DNA of 14,201 nt. It comes from JANQTF01 sp036835375 (lineage in GTDB: Bacteria; Bacteroidota; Bacteroidia; J057). Every line of letters starts with the position of its first letter. The stretch's first letter is position 1. Below are positions 6,725-14,173 of this stretch, piece after piece. The DNA lies in the NCBI GenBank assembly GCA_036835375.1, contig DAITMB010000127.1:1-14201 (forward strand), given 5' to 3'. The notes under the pieces are model-generated. The model had not been told where the DNA came from. It saw nothing but the letters and a program-made list of their open reading frames with translations, and made no database searches. The position numbers and the translations under genes were made by a program.

Positions 6725-7381
6725 ATGGACTTTGTTTGGATTATACTCTACACAATTATTGCCTATTTGATCGGCGGTATCCCCTCATCGGTATGGCTAG
6801 GCAAGTGGTATTACGGCATTGACATACGCGATCATGGGAGTGGGACTTCTTCTCACTTGAATGTAGAGCGAATTCTGGGCCGCACTACCTCTTGGCTTGT
6901 GCGCATCATGGACATCTGCAAGGGGATTCTGGCAGCACGAATGGCCGTGGCACTCACGCACCAAATTGGATGGGTGAGCCCCGAAGAAGGATACTTACTC
7001 ACTTTGACCCTGGGCCTCTCTGCATTAATGGGTCATATATTCCCGATATTCACAAGATTCAAAGGAGGAAAGGGGTATTACATGGCCATCGGTGTTCTGC
7101 TCGTTGCTCACCCTGCTTTGACCTGCATGACGCTTGGGGTGACGATGATCACTTATGTTTTCACAAGGTCTCCTTATCCGTCCTATTTGATGGGAGCTAT
7201 CAGCCTCCCGCTGTTTGTAGCATTCACTCGTTTTGCTTGGTACGATCGCTACCTGCCCATGTTGATATTTGCCGTGATCCTGGGCACAGTGCTTTTGCTG
7301 ACTCACCGCGAGCCGTTGCGCGACATCCACTTTGGAGAAGTCTCTTTGCGCGTACCTAAAAAGCCTTTCCGGAGGTTTTAA
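6725..7381 (+). CDS. PlsY-like glycerol-3-phosphate acyltransferase, divergent
   Basis: This 218-residue multi-pass membrane protein resembles PlsY, which transfers the acyl group of acyl-phosphate to glycerol-3-phosphate at the start of phospholipid synthesis. It has the N-terminal IGGIPSSVWLGKW with the conserved start of motif 1, DIRDHGSG (33-40), and the glycine-rich motif 2 GHIFPIFTRFKGGKG (103-117). The C-terminal THREPLRDIHFGE matches motif 3 loosely. The deviations are marked: after GSG the usual N-x-G-x-T-N reads T-S-S-H-L-N, and in motif 3 the H-x-x-N pattern reads H-R-E-P. It may be a specialised or weakened paralogue rather than the housekeeping enzyme. A TTG at 6596 would extend it by 43 residues without family similarity; the ATG at 6725 places the first helix at the start. 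Its 3' end overlaps the convergent TMEM220-family gene by 26 bases. Confidence 0.78.
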   Translation: MDFVWIILYTIIAYLIGGIPSSVWLGKWYYGIDIRDHGSGTSSHLNVERILGRTTSWLVRIMDICKGILAARMAVALTHQIGWVSPEEGYLLTLTLGLSALMGHIFPIFTRFKGGKGYYMAIGVLLVAHPALTCMTLGVTMITYVFTRSPYPSYLMGAISLPLFVAFTRFAWYDRYLPMLIFAVILGTVLLLTHREPLRDIHFGEVSLRVPKKPFRRF

Positions 7382-7745
7382 ATCGCTCGCTTCGCCGCTG
7401 AACCCACCACATCAATAGCACCCCAACAAACGAAATCAAAAATCCGCCGAACTCCCGGGCCTCTTCTATGTAGGGATAAGAGTTTTGCATTCCCTGAGAA
7501 AAGGCGATTCCATCCTCGTTGTTCAAAAACTGTATCGCTCCCTGATAATACTGGCCCAACCCAAATGCCAAAGCGATCATCGCCACGACAAACCATGAGG
7601 ATCTAGCTTTTCCCAAAGCTCCCACCAAGGAGATCAATGCCAAGGAGAAATAAAAAATCATCCACCAACTTGCGTCGGGATCATTGTATTGGACCGCTGT
7701 AAAGGAGATGAAAATAAAGGTAAATACCCAACCGAGGATTCGCAT
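7356..7745 (-). CDS. TMEM220-family small membrane protein
   Basis: With the ATG at 7743-7745 this is a 129-residue protein with four hydrophobic segments, at about residues 4-19, 27-44, 51-66 and 97-113. The motif QYNDPD (19-24) followed by two tryptophans (27-28), and the later E-x-R-E-F-G-G before the last helix, are typical of the transmembrane 220 family, whose function is unknown in bacteria. The basic tail RRSERFKTSGKAF suggests a cytoplasmic C-terminus. The frame is open upstream to 7799, but the extra 18 residues would precede the first helix without need. The last 26 bases, including the TAG at 7356-7358, overlap the end of the plsY-like gene on the opposite strand. Confidence 0.8.
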   Translation of the reverse strand: MRILGWVFTFIFISFTAVQYNDPDASWWMIFYFSLALISLVGALGKARSSWFVVAMIALAFGLGQYYQGAIQFLNNEDGIAFSQGMQNSYPYIEEAREFGGFLISFVGVLLMWWVQRRSERFKTSGKAF

Positions 7746-8250
7746 AAGAGCCGTGAATGAGAGATGGAGCAGCGTAAAACCAGCGCTTTGTGCGAACATA
7801 CTGCATAAACAGTAGCCTACAAAATGAAGAGACGAAAATCATTTCGGCTTTGTGAAACGCTAATATGAGCGGTTGAATCAATGGAGGTATGGGGTAAATA
7901 AATGATCAAAAACGCATTTCAAAGTATTTCTCTCAGATCCTATTGCACTAATCATCTGAAAATCAAAGGCAAGCTCATTGCCATTATTTAAAATTTGCAA
8001 GAAATAACTGTCTCGTGGCATGAAGAATGCTCGGTAATAGGTGGAGTATGCGTGACTGCATTCAGCCATCACTCCCCTGGTAGGCCTCCGAAAAGGTGCA
8101 AAAGCCTGTGCCTGCTCGTCTTACCTTGAAATTTCCCATCGATCAAAGTCACCCGATTCATTCGCGTGCTCCCCTGCACTCTTCGCTGCATTCTGGCCAC
8201 TTTTCAATCATCTACGACCTTTATCCTCTACTACCCTCACTCCTTATGCT
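7746..8250. other. 505-base gap upstream of the LuxR-type regulator
   Basis: No supported gene is seen here. A 64-codon minus-strand frame at 7878-8072 has no recognisable features. The region must contain promoters for the TMEM220-family gene (leftward) and the regulator (rightward), but I find no exact TAnnTTTG match on either strand. A small hairpin, GGCAA (7968-7972) with TTGCC (7978-7982), is the only simple structure noted. The last 130 bases before 8251 are pyrimidine-rich. Confidence 0.4.
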
Positions 8251-8916
8251 ATGAGGATCGCAATTGTTCAAGACCCGATTCCTTTATTATCCAAGGCCAT
8301 TAGTGACCAAATCCGCAAAAATATCAAGGTCGATCGCTTGATTGAAGTGCCTGAACTACCCCAGGATCCCCCGCAGCGCCCCGACGAAGTGCTGCTAATA
8401 GTGGATCAAGACTGTCCTGACTTGCTTCCCTACCTCGAATCCAACGCCTCTGCGCATCCCAATGTGCTGGTGACTGGCTACCAAGTCAACCCCCAACGTT
8501 TACAGGAGCTTCTAGGAAAGGGCACACGAGGATTTATTCTCAAATCAGCCACAGAGCCAGCGTGGAGTCGCGCTATCCACGACGTGTACCAAGGCATCCA
8601 GCACATTCTGCCCACAGTGCAGGCCACACTTCAAGAACACTGGTTTCATCACCTCACCAAAGAGGGCGGGCAAACGACCTGCCTCACCCAGCGCGAAAAA
8701 GAGGTGCTGAGACTCATCGTCGAAGGATGGACAACCAAAGAAATCGCCCAAAAATTGTTCATTGGCACCTGTACAGTAGAGACCCATCGCCTCAATCTGC
8801 TTCAAAAACTCGGCGTCAAAAATACTGCAAGCCTGGTTCGCGAAGCATTTCTCCAGCAACTCATTCCCTTAGATCATGGAAAACATGGAGAAAAACTTCA
8901 CGTTTTTCAAGGATGA
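8251..8916 (+). CDS. LuxR/NarL-type response regulator
   Basis: This 221-residue protein has an N-terminal receiver-like domain (about 1-120) and a C-terminal LuxR helix-turn-helix (about 145-205). In the receiver, D52 followed by P56 in VDQDCP fits the phosphoacceptor loop, T75 the switch threonine and K98 in FILKSA the conserved lysine. The usual acidic pair near the start is reduced to Q7-D8, so phosphorylation may be weak or absent. The DNA-binding domain is close to consensus: LTQREKEVLRLIVEGWTTKEIA, then TVETHRLNLLQKLGVKNTA. No sensor kinase is adjacent. It stands 184 bases upstream of the first contractile-injection-system gene, in the same direction, which suggests it controls that locus. 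This is inferred from position only. The ATG at 8251 begins directly with the first receiver strand. Confidence 0.9.
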   Translation: MRIAIVQDPIPLLSKAISDQIRKNIKVDRLIEVPELPQDPPQRPDEVLLIVDQDCPDLLPYLESNASAHPNVLVTGYQVNPQRLQELLGKGTRGFILKSATEPAWSRAIHDVYQGIQHILPTVQATLQEHWFHHLTKEGGQTTCLTQREKEVLRLIVEGWTTKEIAQKLFIGTCTVETHRLNLLQKLGVKNTASLVREAFLQQLIPLDHGKHGEKLHVFQG

Positions 8917-9100
8917 TGGCTTTGAAGAGATATCCGTACATTTAGAAAATCAAAATATTTCTGTTTTGAGGAGGTAAATTGGATGGCTTCGCCGTCTTAA
9001 GAATACCACATCAACACTGCCACTTGTCGCCATCGGTAGATCTTCGCATCTGCCGAACGGGTGATCCTTTGATCTATTCTCGCCCCCGACTTCCCGCGCC

Positions 9101-9703
9101 ATGCTCAAACAAGCTTTGGAATTTATCTTGGAATTGCTGAACGAATATGTCACCCCCGCTTCTTCGGAGGACGCGGTGATTCCAGGCAATATTGCCCTAC
9201 TTGATGCACACAATGATGTGGCAGCAGAGCGTCTGGCCAACAAGATCGTGGCTTCTGTGATCAACATTCAGCAAGAAGCCACGCTGCGAAACCTGCCGAG
9301 AAAACGTCCTGGCAGCAACCCAAATGGTGAGCCTATCGCGACGGAGCAATCACCGCCCATACACCTCAACATTTATGTGGTATTTAGTGCCAATAATTCC
9401 ATTTACGAAGATTCTCTCTTTTACATTTCTGAGGTAATCTCTTTTTTTCAGCGAAAGCATGTTTTTGATCCTGCGGATTATCCAGCATTGGCGCCCAAAT
9501 ATCCAGACATCCACCAAATACAAGCCTTGATCGCGGATTTGTATTCGACTTCCTTCGAAGAACTAAATCAAATCTGGGGAATTCTCGGCGGCAAATACAC
9601 GCCTTCGGTGATCTACAAACTGCGGCTTGTGCCCATTCAGGCTTCTCCTGAAAGCGAGGCTTCGGTGGTTCGCTCAGTTCGTCTTGATGATTTTTCCAAC
9701 TGA
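9101..9703 (+). CDS. DUF4255 domain protein, Pvc16-type tail cap/terminator of a contractile injection system
   Basis: This 200-residue protein matches DUF4255 (the Pvc16 N-terminal family), a constant marker of extracellular contractile injection systems. Homologues form the cap at the distal end of the sheath and tube. Supporting features are the N-terminal MLKQALEFILELLNEY helix, the strand HLNIYVVFSANNSIYEDSL, the helix with ISEVISFFQRKHVF, and the C-terminal IWGILGGKYTPSVIYKLRL followed by VPI, all characteristic of the family. The length is full for the short single-domain form. Unlike in PVC and Afp, where this gene is near the end of the operon, here it comes before the sheath genes. 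The next gene starts six bases after its stop, so the two are almost certainly co-transcribed. The chosen ATG begins with the first conserved helix. Confidence 0.88.
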   Translation: MLKQALEFILELLNEYVTPASSEDAVIPGNIALLDAHNDVAAERLANKIVASVINIQQEATLRNLPRKRPGSNPNGEPIATEQSPPIHLNIYVVFSANNSIYEDSLFYISEVISFFQRKHVFDPADYPALAPKYPDIHQIQALIADLYSTSFEELNQIWGILGGKYTPSVIYKLRLVPIQASPESEASVVRSVRLDDFSN

Positions 9704-9709
9704 TTTCTC

Positions 9710-10471
9710 ATGGAATACCGCTTCGACGTCTTGTTTCGCATAGAGCTACGGTATCCGGGCTTGGAGCCGATGAATCGCTGGATGACCATTCAACCCACGA
9801 GCGATTGCATGAAGACGCTTCAGCGCTTTGGGACACTTTGTCGGAGCACCGAGAACGGAATTTTCGTCGCGATGGAAAAAATGATGCCGAGCGGTGCTCC
9901 CTTACGCCCGATTCGGGAGACTGTTTCGTTTCGTTTTCTGCTCAAGTTCATCGACCCCCACCTGCTTGATAACACAGCGGGCTTTGAGTCCGGCGCTGCG
10001 CTTCTTCCTTATGTTGGAAGGTCGCGGTTTGCCTATTTCAGCAACCTCGACGACGCTCTGGTGCTCGACGGACGAACAGAACTGGCGCGTGCAGCGGCTC
10101 AAGTCAGCCAGGAAGATATGGGTTCTCTCGCTTCACAAACTCACCAGTTTGTGCCAGCGACGGGTACTTCACAAGTCAGTCTCACGCCCTTAACGCCGGG
10201 TGGAGGCCCTGCAACCCTGCGCAGCGTGGCGGCAGGACGGCCCTTGAGCCTTGCCGTTCCAGATCCTAATGGCTGGCCCTCAAGCCAAGGCCTCGATGCC
10301 GGCGCTTGGCACTTGCAGCAGGTGGGCAGCACCCTTCCCCGACAGCTTCTCGTCGCAGATGATGCCCTACTCGGATCAAAATCCTTTGGGCTGATAGAGA
10401 TTTTCAAGGATGCGACGGTGGACCTGACAAGCCCTGTCCTCTACACGATCTCCTTTCAACCGAGTCCATAA
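9710..10471 (+). CDS. Uncharacterised protein of the contractile injection system locus
   Basis: I do not recognise this 253-residue protein. It has no signal peptide or membrane helix. The N-terminal 110 residues (RFDVLFRIELRY, then FRFLLKFIDPHLL) look like a strand-rich globular domain. The middle, about 140-185, is a Thr/Gly/Pro/Ser-rich linker, and the C-terminus (FGLIEIFKDATVDL, then VLYTISFQPSP) returns to strands. Its position, six bases after the DUF4255 gene and 92 bases before the first sheath gene, implies a structural role in the particle, perhaps at the cap end next to the DUF4255 protein, such as a cap adaptor or plug. That role is inferred from position alone; no motif supports it. 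Confidence 0.75.
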   Translation: MEYRFDVLFRIELRYPGLEPMNRWMTIQPTSDCMKTLQRFGTLCRSTENGIFVAMEKMMPSGAPLRPIRETVSFRFLLKFIDPHLLDNTAGFESGAALLPYVGRSRFAYFSNLDDALVLDGRTELARAAAQVSQEDMGSLASQTHQFVPATGTSQVSLTPLTPGGGPATLRSVAAGRPLSLAVPDPNGWPSSQGLDAGAWHLQQVGSTLPRQLLVADDALLGSKSFGLIEIFKDATVDLTSPVLYTISFQPSP

Positions 10472-10563
10472 CTCCGGGGTGATAGCGCCTATGCTCCGCA
10501 TGTTCCTCTCCTTACGAACTCCCTCTTCTTCGATCAACTCATTGACTATCAACTTTCTCATCT

Positions 10564-12042
10564 ATGGCAAGCACTCCTCAAAATCCCACTGTCCCCGGCG
10601 TGTACATCCAGGAAATCCCCAAGTTTCCCCCTTCAGTCGCCGCCGTCTCTACAGCCATCCCTGCTTTCATTGGCTATACTGAGCGCGCTCAACGCAAGGT
10701 CAAAGATGACCTCTTCCTCAAACCTACCCGCATCACTTCATTGCTAGATTACCAAACCCTCTTTGGTGGCCCTCAGAAAGAGACGAAAATGGTGGTGACC
10801 ATTGAGCAGGAAGGAGCCGCCGACCCGGAAGATCCCACTCGATTCGCAGCGACGAAAGAGTTTGTTAGCGTATCGCTTCCCGCGGCTGGCGCTTCGAAGC
10901 ACAACATGTATTACGCCCTTCAAATCTACTTTGCCAATGGAGGAGGGCCTTGCTACATCGTGTCAGTGGGAGACGCCGCTGTGGGTGCAGGGTACAAGCC
11001 AGTGGGAGACGCGTTGGTAGTCGCAGAACTCCAAGCTGGTCTCACAGCACTCGAATCTGAGGATGAGCCTACGCTGATCTTGTTTCCCGAAGGCCCACAC
11101 CTCAGCAACGCAGCCAATCTCATGTCACTTCAGCAAGAGGCATTGAAACAGTGTAACAAGTTGCAGGACCGTTTTGTGATCATGGATGTATATCCAAATG
11201 ATGTTCCGGCAGTTGCTATATCCACCTTCAGAAACATCATAGGTGACCTAAAGTATGGTGCTGCCTACTTTCCCAGCCTTCACACGATTTTTCCTTATGA
11301 GGTGGATGAAACGATGACTGTGCTGGCACACAATCAGAACGGTGTTACGGCCACTTTACAGTCTTTGGATGCCAAAAAGCTGGACGAGATCAAGTCCACC
11401 CACGGCGCTTATTATTCCAAAATCAAGGCTGCCATCGCAGACTTTGGCGTCACAGTGCCTCCAAGTCCTTGCATCGCGGGGATCTATGCGCGAGTGGACA
11501 GCAATCGCGGAGTGTGGAAAGCTCCTGCCAATGAAGGCGTTGCAGGAATCAAAAGCGGTGATGCGGGTCTTTCGTTCAAAATCACCGATGACTTTCAGAG
11601 TGGGATGAATGTAGATCCTACCTCAGGAAAATCAGTCAATGCGATCCGGTATTTCACTGGAAAAGGTACTTTAGTCTGGGGTGCACGCACCCTTGCCGGG
11701 AATGACAATGAGTGGCGATATGTCTCGGTTCGTAGATTCTTCAACATGGCAGAAGAGTCTATTAAAAAGGCCACCTTCCAGTTTGTATTTGAACCAAACG
11801 ATGCCAACACGTGGGTCAAGGTCCGCGCCATGATCGAAAACTTTCTCATTCTTCAGTGGAGAGCTGGCGCGCTGGCAGGTGCCAAGCCTGAGCACGCCTT
11901 TTATGTCAAAGTCGGCCTCGGGGAGACCATGACCGCCGTCGATATTTTAGAAGGAAAAATGAACATCGAGATCGGAATGGCAGTGGTGCGTCCGGCAGAA
12001 TTCATCATCCTGAAGTTTTCTCACAAGATGCAGGAATCCTGA
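10564..12042 (+). CDS. Contractile tail sheath protein, first paralogue
   Basis: This 492-residue protein is a phage-tail-sheath family member of the eCIS type, which polymerises around the inner tube and contracts to drive it into a target. The N-terminus has VPGVYIQEIP (about 10-19) and AIPAFIGYTE (about 32-41), the arm and first strand used in sheath subunit linkage. A middle domain contains DEPTLILFPE and YGAAYFP (231-237). The C-terminal sheath domain holds NRGVWKAPAN (314-323), SVNAIRYFTGKGTLVWGART, FVFEPNDANTW (407-417), GLGETMTAVDILEGKM and the final strand RPAEFIILKF that completes a neighbouring subunit's sheet. The length is typical for the main sheath protein. The next sheath gene starts 40 bases downstream on the same strand. 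Confidence 0.93.
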   Translation: MASTPQNPTVPGVYIQEIPKFPPSVAAVSTAIPAFIGYTERAQRKVKDDLFLKPTRITSLLDYQTLFGGPQKETKMVVTIEQEGAADPEDPTRFAATKEFVSVSLPAAGASKHNMYYALQIYFANGGGPCYIVSVGDAAVGAGYKPVGDALVVAELQAGLTALESEDEPTLILFPEGPHLSNAANLMSLQQEALKQCNKLQDRFVIMDVYPNDVPAVAISTFRNIIGDLKYGAAYFPSLHTIFPYEVDETMTVLAHNQNGVTATLQSLDAKKLDEIKSTHGAYYSKIKAAIADFGVTVPPSPCIAGIYARVDSNRGVWKAPANEGVAGIKSGDAGLSFKITDDFQSGMNVDPTSGKSVNAIRYFTGKGTLVWGARTLAGNDNEWRYVSVRRFFNMAEESIKKATFQFVFEPNDANTWVKVRAMIENFLILQWRAGALAGAKPEHAFYVKVGLGETMTAVDILEGKMNIEIGMAVVRPAEFIILKFSHKMQES

Positions 12043-12082
12043 TCGCCATCGCTCATAAGCTATTTCGCTAAGCCTGCTTTCC

Positions 12083-14164
12083 ATGATGTACAAAACCCCC
12101 GGGGTCTATCTCAAGGATGTGACGCAGCCCCGCCCTACCCTCCCCTCTTTAGAAACTGCGGTCCCCGCCTTCATCGGTTATACCGAAAAGGCGCTGGATG
12201 CGCAGGGGCGGTCGCTGCATCTGGTTCCCACACGCATTCGCACCTTGGGCGAAATGGAAGCTTATTTTGGCGGAGCTTTTCAACCGTCGAGCTACCGGGT
12301 GTACATGGATCTCGCAAAGGCTCACAGGATCCAGCGAGTAGAGATTCAGGATCGATTTTACCTATTTGACAGCCTACGTCACTACTTCGATCAAGGAGGC
12401 ACTGATGCTTACCTCGTGTCAATCGGACATTATGCGGAAGGACTCCAACCCGCGCCAGTCGCGCAGGAGCCAGAAGACGACGACTGCCGCCCCCGACCGA
12501 AGCAGCCTTCAAGCTCTCATGAGGGCCAAAATCAATCCCTCCTACCATGGCATCACTTCCAACAAGGGGTGGATGCCTTGATGGGATATGATGAGCCCAC
12601 CCTTATCCTTTTTCCAGACGCAGTGCGTTTTAGGCGAGCCAGTGACAACACTCCTGATGATGACAGCCTGGGGCAATTGCAGCAATATGCCTTGAGGCAT
12701 TGTGCCAGACGAAAAGATCGATTCTGCCTGTTTGATTTGATGCCAGGCGACACGCTTCAAGAGGAATTACTACGCTTTCGCGACGCCGTGGGCTCCTCCC
12801 ATCTGGACTATGGAGCGGCCTATCATCCGTGGATTTGGACGACGTATGAACATTCGTTTCACTATCGGGACTTGTCATTTTTTGATGTGTCGAGTGGCGC
12901 GCCGCTTGACGCACAGGTAGCACTTTCTTCCAGTGTCGCCAGCGAAAGCAAGGAACGCTATCAGCAACTGATCGAAGACACCGACGAAGCCAGTACGGAA
13001 GTGGAAGCCTTGCTGGCCTCCGCAAATCTCTCACGTGCAGATGCTACAAGAACGGATCTGGTGCTGGACGATGCGGCACGAACCTTTCGAATGGAAGCTT
13101 CAGCGACCCCTCCCGGCCTAGATCGATTGACGAGTTATCAAGCACTTGCAGACTTAGTGAGGGGATGGGGACTCAGCTTTTATCAGTTGGATCAACAAGT
13201 TTCTACCCCACTCCAGCAAGCCATTGAAGAAGGCATCGCGAGCGAGCGCTTGCCCAGACAGCTCCAAACTTGGGTTGCCATTGAGAAAAGTGAGCGGGCA
13301 GGCCACCGATACGGAGCGGAAGAAGCCGCTTGGCAGATGGAGCTCCTCGAATTACTCTCTGGCAGTCGATGGCTTGGCTCGAAAAAAGTAGAAGATATTG
13401 AGGCATTGGTCTTCCCGAGCGATGAAGCGCTGCTGTCGGCTATCATCGATGTAGGCTCAGCCTTGTCACAAGCGATGGCGCGCGTGGTGGCACACGCGCT
13501 TTCGATCGAGGCCGCGTGGGAACAGCGTCTCTTTGTGGAGCACCCTGTGCTGCAACAAGTGGTGCAGGCGATTCGTCAAGAGGGACAAAAAATCCCCCCC
13601 TCTGGCACAATCGCTGGTGTCATCGTGGCCACCGATGCACAGCGGGGCGTTTGGAAAGCGCCTGCAAACGTGTCCTTGAATGCGACGCTGGGTCCGGTAC
13701 TGTCCATCGAAGATCGCGCCCAGGAGGACATGAATGTCCACGAAACGGGCAAGGCTGTGAATGCCATCCGGAGTTTTCCGGGGCGCGGAGCCGTCGTCTG
13801 GGGTAGCCGCACCCTCTTGGCCAACAGCCTGGAATGGCGCTATGTCCCGGTCCGTCGCTTGTTTCTGTACGCCGAAACTTACCTGCGAAGAGCATCGGAG
13901 TCCCTCGTTTTTGAGCCTAACGATGCGAATACCTGGCTGAGATTGCGAAATCTCATCGACTCTTTTTTGCGCGGCCTCTGGCGAAAAGGCGCCCTCTATG
14001 GCTCCACAGCTCAAGAAGCCTATTTCATCGGAATCGGGCTCGGAGAAAGCATGACCACCCAAGATCTGCTCGAAGGACGCATGGTAGTTGAAGTAGGATT
14101 AGCAGCCGCCAGACCAGCAGAATACCTGCTCATCCGCTACGAATGCCGGATGGAACAGCAATAA
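12083..14164 (+). CDS. Contractile tail sheath protein, second paralogue with large insertion
   Basis: This 693-residue protein is a second sheath subunit, alignable end to end with the first. It has TPGVYLKDV and AVPAFIGYTEK at the N-terminus, DEPTLILFPD in the middle, YGAAYHP at 243, then RGVWKAPAN (W524), AVNAIRSFPGRGAVVWGSRT, FEPNDANTW (610-618), GLGESMTTQDLLEGRM and a final RPAEYLLIRY. Between YGAAY and the next shared block (IPPSGTIAGV, S507) there are 264 residues, against 70 in the first paralogue. The insertion of about 194 residues is mostly predicted helix, acidic and rich in Ala, Leu, Glu and Ser. An acidic to proline-rich linker also lies near residues 130-150. Minor sheath paralogues in other eCIS sit near the baseplate, which is a plausible role here. 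The ATG at 12083 is followed by another at 12086; either could be used. Confidence 0.92.
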   Translation: MMYKTPGVYLKDVTQPRPTLPSLETAVPAFIGYTEKALDAQGRSLHLVPTRIRTLGEMEAYFGGAFQPSSYRVYMDLAKAHRIQRVEIQDRFYLFDSLRHYFDQGGTDAYLVSIGHYAEGLQPAPVAQEPEDDDCRPRPKQPSSSHEGQNQSLLPWHHFQQGVDALMGYDEPTLILFPDAVRFRRASDNTPDDDSLGQLQQYALRHCARRKDRFCLFDLMPGDTLQEELLRFRDAVGSSHLDYGAAYHPWIWTTYEHSFHYRDLSFFDVSSGAPLDAQVALSSSVASESKERYQQLIEDTDEASTEVEALLASANLSRADATRTDLVLDDAARTFRMEASATPPGLDRLTSYQALADLVRGWGLSFYQLDQQVSTPLQQAIEEGIASERLPRQLQTWVAIEKSERAGHRYGAEEAAWQMELLELLSGSRWLGSKKVEDIEALVFPSDEALLSAIIDVGSALSQAMARVVAHALSIEAAWEQRLFVEHPVLQQVVQAIRQEGQKIPPSGTIAGVIVATDAQRGVWKAPANVSLNATLGPVLSIEDRAQEDMNVHETGKAVNAIRSFPGRGAVVWGSRTLLANSLEWRYVPVRRLFLYAETYLRRASESLVFEPNDANTWLRLRNLIDSFLRGLWRKGALYGSTAQEAYFIGIGLGESMTTQDLLEGRMVVEVGLAAARPAEYLLIRYECRMEQQ

Positions 14165-14173
14165 CATTTACAA

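Noticed and set aside
7878..8072. 64-codon minus-strand frame in the gap before the regulator
   Set aside because: No recognisable motif, signal or operon context supports it.
13466..14062. 198-codon minus-strand frame opposite the second sheath gene
   Set aside because: It is antisense to conserved sheath blocks and its product has no family character.
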